From NCBI GenBank assembly GCA_022577435.1, contig JAKOON010000006.1:15479501-15543500 (forward strand): 64,000 bases of DNA, read 5' to 3'. Of this stretch, positions 11,688-24,000 are shown piece by piece (positions within the stretch are counted from its first letter, which is position 1; every line of letters begins with the position of its first letter). The position numbers and the translations under genes were made by a program. This stretch comes from Embiotoca jacksoni. Its lineage: Eukaryota > Chordata > Actinopteri > Embiotocidae. Below the pieces are notes generated by a model that saw only the letters and a program-made list of their open reading frames with translations, was not told the DNA's origin and searched no databases.

Positions 11688-14600
11688 CTAACTCTGACAA
11701 AGAGCCACCGCAGAGAAGCGAACTTCGCCGTGCTCCCTTTCCATAAATCCGCGGCACACTTTGGCCGCATCCTAGACGTGATCAAGAAAAGAAAAAAGAA
11801 ATCAGACATTTCAACGCAACTTCAATTTCAAGCAAACTCAAGTTGAATTTAAAGATTAAACATTTTCTCCACCATATTTAACTAATGTCTAAAATGCAAC
11901 ACACTGCAAATGGAAACGCAACACTTTTCAACCGGTTTCATATGTAGTTGGGATTGTGCTAAAGGCATTAGATTTTAATGTTTAGGTATGTTTCACTGCT
12001 AACATTTTCAGTAGGGCTGGACAATATTTCAGAAATACCAATTCTGTAACATGAGGATTGAGGTCATGAAATCATAAGCAGTTTAAATTAATGTTTGTTT
12101 AAAACGTTGGGGTTTTTTGGGTTTTTTTTAAAGTCCGTTCCAACTTGGTCAAATAAATCCCTATGAATGTTTATCACGACAGATTTACACATTTCATGTC
12201 CCCTAAAGCAATCCCTCAAATATTGTTACTTGTCAGTAAAAGCTATTACTGCTATTATAATAGTTTATTTTGAAAATCATACTTTTCAGTAAAGTTGTGA
12301 TCACGCGTCTTTAACTTCACTGTTAATCTAAAGGTGATACTTATTTTTTTTTCCAAAGCATTCAAGTAGTTTTCTTCCTTTAAACAAGATTCAGTAAATC
12401 ATCAAAACATTCAAAGTTGCAGTTTTATCTCTAATGCATGTAGCGCCACCTTGTGGTAGTTTGACACAACGCTCTCAAAGGCTCTGGCTCAGTACACACA
12501 TAACCCTCCATGGCTTATGAAGCTCAGAAGCAAATTCCAAATAAAAGCATGTTGGTGTTTTTTTTTTAAATTGGATCAGTCAAATACTTAAACATCATCT
12601 ATCCGTACATGAAGATGTTTTGTGGACCGTCGTCCAACCTTCACTAGTGTGTCTGTGTGTGCTTTTATGAACCCTTTGGCAGATATACGAGAGGAGAGTG
12701 CGGTTTAGCTGCATTTATTGATCGAATGAAGACACTCAGGAGCCTCCACTCCCTTTCCCAGTCTAATACCATGACTCATCATTCACAGGAAGGAACTCGG
12801 CTCACAGCTTTTTCTTAAAAATGTCTGCAAAATGTTGAGGAATGACCGCAGATTTACGCACCATTATGAAAGAGTCCTCTTTGGCAGCTCCATGGTTCAC
12901 TGCTCCGTTCATTTTCCCATCTTCAAAACAAATAAAATGGTTAGAAATCCAGGGGGAGACGAATACATACAGGAAATGCAACATGAGGATACTGTAAATG
13001 CTTACCAAATTCATAAAGTTGTCCGTTTACATTGACGAAGGCAATAAAGTGAAAGTTGACTCTGTCGGCTTCTGGCTGTGAAAGTTGAAATATGAGGCAA
13101 TAACATCGAGTAAATATTATGAAACCCAAACAATTATGCAAAGCGAATTGTTTGGCGTCAACATTACAAGCGGTTTAAACACCGAGTCTAATCTCTAATG
13201 CTCACACATGGGCTGGAAAGACAAAGGCCATCAGAGAAATGGGTACAGAAATATATCTTTTATCTGGTAACTCAATATAAATTGGAGTAATTCTCAGGTT
13301 CATATAAGTAAATGGAAAAACACTTCAGACTGGAACATAACGGTGACAAACAGGCTGACAGCTGTCGCTTAGAAATACATCCAACGCAGGTCAAACAAAC
13401 GTTGATTAGACCAGATTTCTTTGCACATTTTTTAGTCTGAAAGACATTAGCCATCAGTACGTGTTGATAATGTGGCCAAGCATCTTACCCGACACTGTCC
13501 CTGGACTGCAACCTCATTGTGGGCCTCACGGATTGCCTGGAAGGAAAAAAAAAATAATTTCCGTTTCATTATGCTAAAAAGGGATAATATTACTTTTTAA
13601 AAATATAAATACAAATATGTAGCAGGGTAAACAAAAGTACAAGCCCAAGATTTTCATCCAAATCCAACTGCCATTTCTGATGATAAAGATGTGTTAGTGT
13701 CTGGCGCCCCCAAGTGGCTGAAACAAAGCCTGGAGGTTACACCACTCCTGATTCCAGAAACCTGAGACGTGCTTTTTTCCATTTCAGTTTTTTTAATGCA
13801 GTGCATTTGTTGGCAAATCATTAAACTATCCAACTTGTCAAAAATCACGGAACTCCCAGATATGATGCCATTTCAAAATATAAACACACAATTGAAATAT
13901 GGGGCATCTGCTGAGTTGTGGCTGTTTAATGCATATCTCAGTCACATTGAAAAGGCTTTCTGTACACACACACACACAAGAAAACTGTAAAGCTTATAGA
14001 TAAACGAGTCTCTTTAACACAATAGAAGATAATTTACCATCTGATGAACAGATATGTAACAAACCAACAGCTTGAAATGTAATTCTGTTAAAACTATCTT
14101 ACCTTGCTCTTCTCCAGATGTTTGGCACGGTCATCAGGAGACATGTTTGCTGTCTCATCCAGAAATGTCTTCAAGGCAGAGCCATTATCTGAAAACAAAA
14201 CAAGAACATGTCCTTTATTCATATTCATTTATATGTATTCACACCCTGCCAGAATAAATGAGTATCATTAATTCTCACCGAGTACTTAAAGGAGGAAGAA
14301 AAAGAGTAGCACTGTCCATTTTTGAGAACTTACTGCTGTATTTATGACGTTACAGGTCTTTAAAATGATGTGCTGCTTAATCAACAGTCTGTTCAACCGA
14401 TTTATGTGTCAGTTCTTACAGCTGAAAGGAGGTATATGTACGTTTCAGACCTGTTAACAAGATCGCAGGTTTGGGGATTTTCCTTACACTGAACATAACG
14501 TTTGTTGTAATGTGAACCCTGGAAGTGAATAATCTCTATAACTGCTGAGTCACTGATACTTAGCAACAGGATTAAATATTAGTAAATGTAATGTAAAAAA

Positions 14601-16602
14601 AAAAAGTTCGAGTGCTTATTTCAGCTGCACTTACCAAAAGTCAATTTGCCCTTATTGTTGGCCACAGCATGGAGCAGAGCGATGGTCCCACACGAATTGA
14701 CTGCTGTCTGCTTCAGGAAATAAACCTCAGAGCCTCCTGAAATCTTGTCTGCCTGCTGCGCTCTGAAAGACTCGTGCTGCCATGTGCACACAGACACACA
14801 CAGACACACACACAGACGTCATTGTCATCTGCCCATGAGAACAACCTGTGCAGCCAATCCTATCGTTTCAAATGTGCGCATTAATTATGAACACAATTAG
14901 AAATCATCAATCAATCAAAAAAAAAAAAAAAAATTACATTCTATTACTCGTGTCATTCATACAGCAAAAAGACACAAAAATAATCTCTGGTTGCATCTTT
15001 TGGACTGCAACTAATGATTTTTCAATGCCTCAATTTGTTAATCATTTTCTTGATTAATCAATCAAAAAGAGGTTTGATCTTTAAAATGTCACAAAACAGT
15101 AAAACATGTTGAGCAAGGTTTCATGTTTTGCCCCGACCGACAGTTCACGATCAAGATATTAATTTTAAAGTCACGAAGGACAAAAAGGGACCAGAAAAAA
15201 AACTCACAAATGATGAAGCCAGATTCTGAGAATTATATTTAAAAAATATATTCTGAACGATGAATCAGTTATCCAGGTTGACAATTAATTTGAATTTAAA
15301 TGACTAATCAATCGATCAATTGACCAATGGCTGCAGCTTTACCACAGTGTAAAGATTTACTAGGTATCTCTTTGATATTTTCATAATTTGAAAATAAATG
15401 TAATTACTGATCACACAAAAAGCAATTGAAGATGCCATCTTGAACCAAAGATACTGATGATCAGAATAACTGAAGAAAAACAAAAAAAATATATTTAATG
15501 TTTAGTTTTAACTCCTCTATATTTTGGCCGTTGACCCTGGGGATGCGCTGTGGCTCCCTGTGTCACAATACAGAGCCTTTAGTTTAAAGTTTCACAAATA
15601 AAACAATCATACTGTACACTGGGGGGAAAAAAAAAAGAAAAGAAGGAAAAAAAAAAGCTAAGAATCTGCTGATTCATGTCCTCACTACCATCCTCGTCCC
15701 ACAGTAGCCCACCCATTTCAACATCCCTTCATCCATACCCTCCCTGCAGCTCAGTGTCACCCCACCCCACCCCACCCCAGACAGCCTGGATCACCGGTTC
15801 ACCCCACCCTCGTGCCCTGCCTTCCAGGAAGTAGCCACCACCACCACCACCACCTCCTCCTCCTCCTCCTCCTCCTCCTCATCATCATTACCTGTTGCGT
15901 CAGGGGGAAGAGCAGCATCAAGGCACAGCATGGTTTCGGGACGTCGGACAGTTGCTCGCCCTCCAGCCCGAGCACGTCAACGAATTTCCAGGTTTCACCC
16001 ACGCCCAGCTTGCTCATCATCTGAAACGAATAGCGAGGAAATGAATAAAACACGAATAACCGAGCGAATGGCCCCAATCGGTAAACGACGTCCGGTGAGG
16101 CGGTTCAAGGATGCTGCGTTGTGCTGGTCCAGTCAGACCACACCCTTTAGCCCAGACACCGGGAAGGATGCTGCCGCTCATTAAAATAACATAAACGCAT
16201 CTCCCGCTAGCTGTCGCGTCTCCTTCTGATATTATCTAACACTTTTTTTCTTTTCTTTTTTTTTTATACCGAAACAGTTGACAAAAAAAATAAAAAATAA
16301 AAATCACTAACATTGTGCCGCTTTCATTGTTGCTTCGTCGTGAATTCAGACGTTGGTCTCAGTAACGGTTCAACTCCTCTGAACTTACCTGGCAGTTGAA
16401 ACAAACCGTTACCGACGTGTCGCCATTACTCGGTGTCTAACATTTGATACCCACCTTGTTCAGCATCTGAAACGACAGAAACAGAGATACAAAAAAAAAA
16501 AAAAAAAATGTTAGTCTTGCTGCCCGTGAAGGCGTTGCGTTATATGTTTCAAGTTGTTCTTTCCCCCACCTCGGGGTTAATCTCCATCGGGGTCCACTCC
16601 AT
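11688..16602 (-). CDS. uchl1: Ubiquitin carboxyl-terminal hydrolase L1, complete, 9 coding exons
   Basis: A cytosolic thiol protease of the UCH family that cleaves small adducts from ubiquitin's C-terminus; abundant in vertebrate neurons. Coding exons in transcript order: 16570-16602, 16455-16466, 15892-16020, 14635-14776, 14103-14188, 13489-13536, 13006-13075, 12862-12920, 11688-11771. They join in frame to 220 residues (mammalian UCHL1 has 223). The protein opens MEWTPMEINPE-MLNK-MMSKLGVG. Catalytic elements are visible: the oxyanion glutamine in LKQT, the cysteine in NSCGT, the histidine in NFHF and the aspartate in YEFDG. The end reads VRFSAVALCQS. All borders are GT-AG; the exon 8 donor is GTGCGT. 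UCHL3 was considered, but the N-terminus, the VALC end and the limch1 neighbour favour L1. Confidence 0.93.
15000..15345. repeat. Teleost non-autonomous element with inverted ends
   Basis: The left side reads CTGCAACTAATGATTTTTC and the right side, reverse-complemented, CTGCAGCCATTGGTCAATT; both flank ATTAATCA-like words. The layout matches a widespread teleost inverted-repeat element and lies in a uchl1 intron. No coding capacity. Confidence 0.5.
15836..15890. repeat. Trinucleotide repeats abutting the uchl1 exon 3 donor
   Basis: On the plus strand CCA units pass into TCC units and then ATC units, ending at the exon border. In the transcribed direction the intron begins GTAATGATGATG followed by AGG and TGG triplets. 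Confidence 0.9.
16455..16466 (-). CDS. uchl1: uchl1 12-nt microexon encoding MLNK
   Basis: ATGCTGAACAAG lies between GTTCTGTCGTTTCAG-type acceptor sequence and donor GTGGGT. It supplies the MLNK of the family motif MEINPEMLNK, which neither flanking exon encodes. Its acceptor and first codon closely resemble those of the next exon. Confidence 0.88.
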
Positions 16603-16705
16603 TTTGGTAGTGTTTGGCGGTGACTCCGTAAATCTGAACGACCTCTCTTCACCGTGATTATTCCCGGGTTTGGCAGCTGGCGGTTGAAGTTACAGAGCGC
16701 ACCCG

Positions 16706-16714
16706 CACTTTATA
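16706..16714 (-). promoter_or_regulatory. uchl1 TATA box
   Basis: The minus strand reads AGTATAAAGTG here, about 105 bp upstream of the uchl1 start codon. That places the transcription start near 16680 and leaves a short 5' untranslated region. Confidence 0.6.
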
Positions 16715-18310
16715 CTGCCGGTCGTACCATTTACCGGCAGACACGGGGGGGGGGGAGTGGGCTCAGAATAAATAACCCTCGTTGTACGGATTTAAATGAC
16801 TCCCTGATCATTTTTTTTTAAAATAAGATTTAAACGCTATATTTTCCATGCTACACTTTCAGCCGCGAAAGGACACCCTTGAAAGAAATGTAACCAAAGA
16901 AGATTTTAAGGGAAATGACACCGCTGAAGACGAAATCACTCTGGGAAAATCACGTTCTTTCTGGAAAGGATGGTGTGACGTATTGTTATTGACAATCCTT
17001 CTACATAGCTGAATATCAGCCTGACTGGGAGTTTAAAATATAACCCTACCCGAGGGTGGGATTTCATTTTAATGTGTCTCGTTGTCCCCGTTTTTCTGAC
17101 ACTGTTTGTTGTGCATTTCAAGCTCCCAGTACCCCTTTAGCAATATCACAATGAAAAAAATGCTGAATCACAAGCAATAGTCCTGCATTCACAATTTTTC
17201 TGTAGTAAGATAACTACTACAAGCACAATTTACGTAAGTATCACAGACAAATTACTCATGAATTATTGGAATAATGCTTCAATGACATGCAAGCGAGCAA
17301 CATTTATGAATCTGTCATGTTGTCTATCCACTTGGTGGCACTATAACCTATGATGGATGTAATATAAACAGTGATGATGGTGTAAATAAACTGGCTTTCA
17401 TTAATTTATACAAAATTGATTTATTACATAAACCGTATGTGTCATTTTCGCTATTCTCTGTTATTCTTTTCTTATAATGAGCACTCATTGAATGCCTGAC
17501 ATTTGTAGAACAAGAATGTCATCTCCATTAGGTTATTAACAAGAAATTGATTTTAAAAATTCATAATTAAAGGGTAGGAATGGAATATGTTATTCACTCC
17601 TCAACGCTCTTTTTCAAAGGGCTTTCCAATTAAAAGTTGCGTTGCTAGATTTTTATTGACATTACTTATTGAGCAAAAATTACACTATCTAAAAGCAAAA
17701 CACTGTGGGAGTCATTTAAATCACAAATACTTCTGATCTCTAATGCCATATTTTAAAGCGTGTCCATACGCACTTTTTATAGATCTGCAAAATGCATATG
17801 TGTTGCACTGTGGCTACAACATGCATGTTTTATCCATGCAGGATGGTCTTTAAAAATATGTTTAAATCAGAAGTGAAGATTGAGGACTCCGGAGGTGTCG
17901 ATAGCTGTAGGGTGAAGTCACTGACACGGTGTACCTGTGTGACAGAGAAAGAGGGAGGGAGAGGGATTACCTGGAAGTTGATAGGTTCACAGGTACGACT
18001 GAAATGGAGAGCTGGTGATGAATTTCAGACATGTGCCCATTTGTCTGCCTGCCTGTTTAAATATAAATGAGCTTAAAAGGGGGAAGCGAACAGTGAGGCA
18101 GCAGTTGAACTCAAGACAACAGAGATGCTAACAGCATATTCCTTCAGAGGAAAATTTGGACTTATTGCCACAATCAAGATCTCTGCTTTCAGAACTGCAA
18201 TGCTGCTTTTTTGAATTGTGAACCAACTTTATTGCAATCTATTTGAACGCCCTGTAAAAGCAACATCTGCTCACACCTCGGCTCCATGTGACGACCGTCG
18301 TCCTCAGAGG

Positions 18311-18313
<3 letters not shown>

Positions 18314-18343
<30 letters not shown>
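18314..18343. repeat. Poly-A run of 30
   Basis: Uninterrupted A run. It could be the tail of an old retro-insertion, but I see no target-site duplication. Confidence 0.9.
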
Positions 18344-18345
<2 letters not shown>

Positions 18346-18491
18346 CATCTGTGGGCAACAGAACTGGGACTTCTGGACAAAGTTACTGTACATCACCGTT
18401 GGGTTTAATCCTGCTGATCACTAATCGTCTCCCGGTCGTCAAGGAAACAGCTTCAGACAGTTTTCATTGGTGCCCACCGCTACAAACCACA

Positions 18492-18728
18492 ATGTGCCTA
18501 CCAGGACAATTCATGGGAATAATTGGTGGGCCTCCTTCACCAGCAGGTTGGGGATGGAGCGTGGTGGTGTATTTTGGTCTCTTTGTCCCACTCAGCATGC
18601 TGTTAGCACTGGTTCTTACTCAAAGAATCACAACACTGCAGAAAAAGATATTGACAATGTCCTGCCAAAAACAGACACCGGCTCTCCCGAAAGAGCCCGT
18701 TTGTATCTGTTTTTGGTTGTTATTTTAA
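18492..18728 (+). CDS. Candidate small single-pass membrane protein, unassigned
   Basis: A 78-codon frame from MCLPGQFMG to a TAA. Its middle is one hydrophobic segment (WSVVVYFGLFVPLSMLLALVL) followed by TQRITTLQKKI, the shape of a small single-pass membrane protein. A TATAAAT word lies near 18061 and an ATTAAA near 18802, so a short transcript is conceivable. The frame also stays open upstream through a 30-A run, and another frame is open across the same place. I do not recognise the protein. In human, the small membrane-protein gene SMIM43/TMEM155 lies near ANXA5, but similarity here is limited to general shape, so no name is given. Confidence 0.2.
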   Translation: MCLPGQFMGIIGGPPSPAGWGWSVVVYFGLFVPLSMLLALVLTQRITTLQKKILTMSCQKQTPALPKEPVCICFWLLF

Positions 18729-20589
18729 GTTTATTTGTTTGTCTCAACTCTGTAACAAAATGAATACTGAGTTTGCACTGTGGCATGATGTTAGAAATAC
18801 ATTAAACCATTGTAAATAACAATCATAAATAAGGCAAACGCAGGTTTTCAGGGTAGGGGTGCTCGGTTCGTTCATCCAGAATGTCATTTTATTCAGAATT
18901 TGTGTGTGCGTGCACATTTGATGTTAACCTATCAAATCCCATACTTCCCATGCATGTCGAATTACAGAATGGTTAATGTCCAGTTTTATAGAATTGTATT
19001 ACCTGTGCATCGTAAACTCACTTTTTCCAGCCCCGTCAGTGGGTAAGAGAAACAAAACACAAAAACCAGCTGACCCCCCGGGCTGATCTGGTGGAGCTGC
19101 TCAGTAAAGCCTTTTAGACTGCGGCTGTAGTGGGCAGCTACTGGCAGGTGTGAGCGGGTTTCTCTGAGTGAATGAACAGATGTTTAAAGTCCCTGTCTGC
19201 TGAAAAATATTTGGTTCATTGCAATTTAATGTTGAATTTTTGACCTTCACTGTTGAATGATGTATAACCAGAGTTTGAAATGACTGGGATGTTTTCACGC
19301 TCATCTGCTGACGGGAGAAAATGACCTTAAATCTAAGTTTAACATTTGGACATACCAGCCGGATTTATGCAGACACAAAAACAATCTTAGAAAAATATGC
19401 TGCTTTAGGTCACTGGTCCTTTGATCTTCTGTGATGGCAACTTTTGAAACCGAGCAATAGCATCTCTTATCATCTTGATAGCTTCTCCTTCAGCTCTTCA
19501 TAAAAACATTTAAAAAAAAGCCCAAAACTCCAGTTTAAAGCAGTTTTCCTCTCTCTTTCCTGGCTGATGCACTTCGTTTGTTTGTTGTTACCTTTGCAGC
19601 TGCTGCTTTGAGTAAACAATCTGAAGGCTGTCCCCTCTGTTGCAGAATTACAATCCCTTTTCCTTGTTTTCGCAGTTTGTAAATGTTCGGTTTCCACTGC
19701 TAAAGAAGAATTTACAGCACTACTTGCAAACTTCACAAGCCACAACGTTCATAATTCCTTTGATCTTCCGGGGTCAAACATCTGACAACATCATGTGACT
19801 TTCCTGTAAGCGATGCCAGAGCTCTGAAGCTGTTACAACAGCGACACCTAGTGTACACCCAACGAGTCACAACCTTAACTCTGACATTCCAGCAATTTAT
19901 TTGCATTCTGCCAGTTATAGGCTGCCCGGCACCAAACAACAGACAGACTAAAATAGCAACTAGATTGATCTGATCTGTTTCATGAATTTTGCAGCATGCG
20001 AGTGATCACCAGAGCATTGATATGGTAGAGCAGGAGAACTTGCGATCTGGTGCTTGCAAATCACTTTAGAGGAACCAGCCTCTGAACCTCTTGGAGCAAA
20101 TTCCGCCTTAAGAGACCGAATTTGTCTCAGGATGTGGCGGAGACCAAAACGTGCAAACATATTGGACTTGGTGGCAGAGAAACAGATCCAGGTTCAAAGA
20201 AGGCAAGGACATCCGGTTAGATTAGATTTCCTTTACTTGTTATTGTACGCCCTTTCGTAAATAAAAAACAACAGTGCTGAAACAACCGAGAAAAGACCAT
20301 CAATAATGTAGTATATGGACGCAATCATTGCCTACAAGCATAGGCTATGTAATTAAAACCGGGTTCAAAATAATATTTCATCAATCCAAACACCTTGAAC
20401 CAAACAGAAGCAGAAGCTACCGCAATAAAGTATTTAGTAAGAGTCTAGTGACTCAATATTTAGAGCTTACGGTTACAGGACAACTAAAACTTCATGTCCC
20501 AGAGTACTTCAGGAGCAGAAGTCAGAGTCCGTGCTCACTGGGGTGTGGCCCGCACGCGCACCCACCGCACACTCACGCGCACGGCTCAG

Positions 20590-21063
20590 AGAGTTTTTCC
20601 AGTGGGTGTCCACTCCGCGTCCTTCTTCTCTTTCCGCTCTTCTGTCTCTGCCGGGTCTCTTCGTCTGCTCGCCGAACTTGATCTCACAGCTGCAGCTCCA
20701 GCGGTAAGTCTCTCTCCAGGACAGCTTCAGATGCGAATATACAGCAAGTATACAAATGTTCAGCCACGTCCACCGGGGGTTTTAGCGGTGGGAGCCGGAA
20801 TTGTGCTTTCATCATGTGAACAAAAGGGAAAACTATCCGATCCAGGGACGTTTGACAGTTAAGGCTACCGGTGTTGACCAAACTGTGAAGTAGACAGAAG
20901 AGGAAACTTGATCAAATCTGAGGAGCGACAAGTTAATAACACGTGTGGTTTTAAGGAAATATAAAGTTGACTGTTTTGTCTCGTTGTCTGATAACATTTC
21001 CTTATTTCCAACAGACTTGCTTTTCACCGCAGAAAAAACAACAACTCCACGACTAACAAAATG
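20590..21063 (+). other. anxa5: anxa5 promoter and 5' untranslated exons
   Basis: GC-rich sequence leads to a noncoding exon ending at 20703 before donor GTAAGT. After a 311-bp intron, a second exon (21015-21063) ends exactly with the start codon before donor GTGAGT. No clear TATA box; the transcription start is estimated at 20.5-20.65 kb. Confidence 0.65.
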
Positions 21064-24000
21064 GTGAGTCGTTTTTATTTCGCAGATGCATCTGCTGTAA
21101 ACTTAAATAAACAATTTCACCTTAAACGGATGGTTTTTGATAAAACATTTTTTTGTAAAAGTTTAGACAACAAACCCGTTATTTATGCAAATGTTGACTC
21201 ATCGGGTTTTAGCCTCTGATCGCCAAGACAACGCCCACTGCGTTTCACATTGTGTAATATTAAGATTTGATCTCAGTGTACATTAAGTTGTTTATTACCG
21301 GTTTATTTGCTGTTGATAGTGTTTTTGTTCAACATAATAGGCAATTATCTTCTCTAAATGAGGAAGATACTGTATCTAACAAAGCATCAGTTTATGATCA
21401 AGAAAAGTACAGTGCAGTTCAGTAATTAATTTGTTGCTGTAATCAAGTGTGTTTTAACATGGGATTAGTCAAATGAACACTCAGTCATGGAAAGTATAAA
21501 AGTTTCATCAGTTTATGTGTGTGCGCATGCTCGTCCAGCTGGAGAGGGGTTTCATTTGGGAAGTTTGGTGTATGACTCATGTGGGCTCCCTTCCATTCGG
21601 GTGGGTCTCTGTGCCTCTCCACCTCTCACTGATGTTAACACACATATTTCCACAGTGGAGCCTGGAGTTTAAAGCCGTCCACCCTCTCTTGAAGCGGAGT
21701 CGGTTCCCTTTTTCTTCATCAGGGTGGAGCTACAATGAACCATCAGTTTGTGTCAGGGTTTTGACAGTTTAGTCTGGGGCAATAAACTTAACATTTGTTT
21801 GGTAAGAACTACTCTCAAAAAGTTTGAATAGGGCTTTGTTACAGAACAGAGGAGTATTGTTTGTGTGCCTAATACATTATTTCACTATTTTATTACAGCT
21901 TGTTCTACTGTTTTTACACAATTTGATTCTTGTGAAGCACTTTGTGACCTTTGATCTGTGAAAGGTGTGAGAATTTGACTGCCTTTAAAGCCTTGACTAA
22001 TGTCCAAAAACTATTAGAAGCACCTCAGAAAAAAGTATCTTTGCATTTAGTGACATGCTCCTTTGCTACAATAAACATGGGCACTGTAGTTTATATCAGT
22101 GTCAATCCCACATAAACTGCACTCCTGTTGTAACCACAGGACAGGACGGGCATCTAAAAATAGAACACAACAAATTCACTGTTTATTCTTGTTTGAGTAG
22201 CTTTTGCAAAAAAATTGCAGTGCCCAGAAGTTTTAATAGATTACGAGCCTTTTTTCTGTATAAATAAAAAAGCTAACTGTAAACTTTGTGACCTGTTCTT
22301 AAAGTTTTACATCTTCAGGAAAGATTGGGTTTAAAGCCACAACTGGAGGATTTTTAGAAATACTGAGGGCTTAAGTTGAAGCAGTTTCCTCATCTGTGTC
22401 TAATTCATTAAGCTATTCTCTTACAACGTTTGCAATTACTTTTAATCCATTTAAAAACAGTTGTACGTCCATAAGTTTCTTCACACGGTGGTCTAAGCGT
22501 TTCCTCCTCTGATAGAGAAAACTTAAAATGTTGTATTTATTCAGACATGTTTTTTTTAAATTCTTAATATCTCACCTACTCCTTTTTTCTCTCACAGAAA
22601 AATCCAGAATATATGAACATATAGATATTGTCAACATTCAGGTCAATGACAATAATGATTGTGAAATTTAACTTTTTATAAATCCACTGTGTACCTTTGA
22701 ATTATAAAATGTAAACTGCACTTTGAATTTCCTCAAAAATATAGAGGGCACGACCTTTGGGTCCTCTCGTGTCCTCCTTGGAGTACCACAAACATGTTAG
22801 AGAGGTTGGAAAGTGTTGACCGATGGACAAACAATTTAATTTATGCGTTTTGGTCTTTAATCTTTTTTTCCTTTGTGGGATACAGTATATTCACATCCAA
22901 GCTCCACAGTATTGACAGTTAATAATAAAACACATTATATGATGGGAAACTTCCCTTCATAGGAGCATGATTATGTGGATTGTTTGCAGTCTCCATGGCA
23001 ACCACAGTTCATAGATGCAGAAGTAAAATGGTAATGGCTTTAGAGGAGAGATACAGATGTTTGCAGATGGAGGGTCAGGCATACCTCCACCAGGAGTCCC
23101 CAGCCTCGTCAGGTCTGAACTTGCCCACAACACTCAACTTATCACTCCTATAGTCTCTAAACCTGCGTCTGACATTCCAGTGGAAAAGATCTGCATTGTC
23201 TTGTGTTGTTGTCCGAATATCTCCTCGTTGAGCTGTATATCCGAGCAGCCATCTGCACGCTGATTCTATTTAGCTTGTGGTGCTGAGTGTGTTTGTGAGA
23301 CACGAGAGCTTGTGGACGTTTTGGCATTCCTTTCTGCAGAAAGACAGAATCCTGGTTGTTCACACCAACTTGTTTTTTTGGACGTTCCACTTTTCTTTTC
23401 TTTTTTTTCCCTGGATATTCAAGGACAGAATTCCAGAAACATTCTAGTGGTTTTCCTCTGTAAACTCCTCTCCCCCTGAAATGACAAAATATTTCACTGT
23501 TAATGTGTGACTGTTTGAGGGAGTGTCTGGAATGAGTCCATCATTGTTCCCGCACAAACCAGCTTTACTAAAATCGTTTACAAAGTTAATGTTTTTCAGT
23601 GTTATCACGTCATTACTGATTGATCAGCCTGGTGTTTTGAACTATCCTTTCATGCCTACATAAATTATTAACCAGATAAGCAGCTCAATCGATATTTCAT
23701 TTTACTTCATCGACAACTTTCAAATTGCTGAACTAATCTAAGAGATACACAAGAATTTAAAGATGTGGAAGCAGGCTTTTGTTTGACGCGAGAGCTTTTC
23801 TGCACATCTGCATGTATTTCAAAGCTGTGAGGCTGTAAGTCATTAGGATAATTGAGTACGTCATAAAGGGATGACCTCATTGATGATAGCATAAAACGTC
23901 TGAGAAACAATGTTTTATACATATGCAAGCATGAATCTTAAGATTGACGCAGTATATTCTGTACTTGTATAATGAAAGGCAAAGGGGAAATGTTATAAAC

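Larger units (their letters stand above)
16740..20590. other. Intergenic between uchl1 and anxa5
   Basis: The two genes are transcribed away from each other from here. Apart from a weak candidate ORF near 18.5 kb and a 30-A run at 18314-18343, I see no gene. AT-rich, with no recognised long repeat. Confidence 0.6.

Noticed and set aside
12802..12861. Ending uchl1 at the stop near 12802
   Set aside because: The conserved C-terminal block DAAKVCRGF...VRFSAVALC was found in a separate exon at 11688-11771 that joins in phase.
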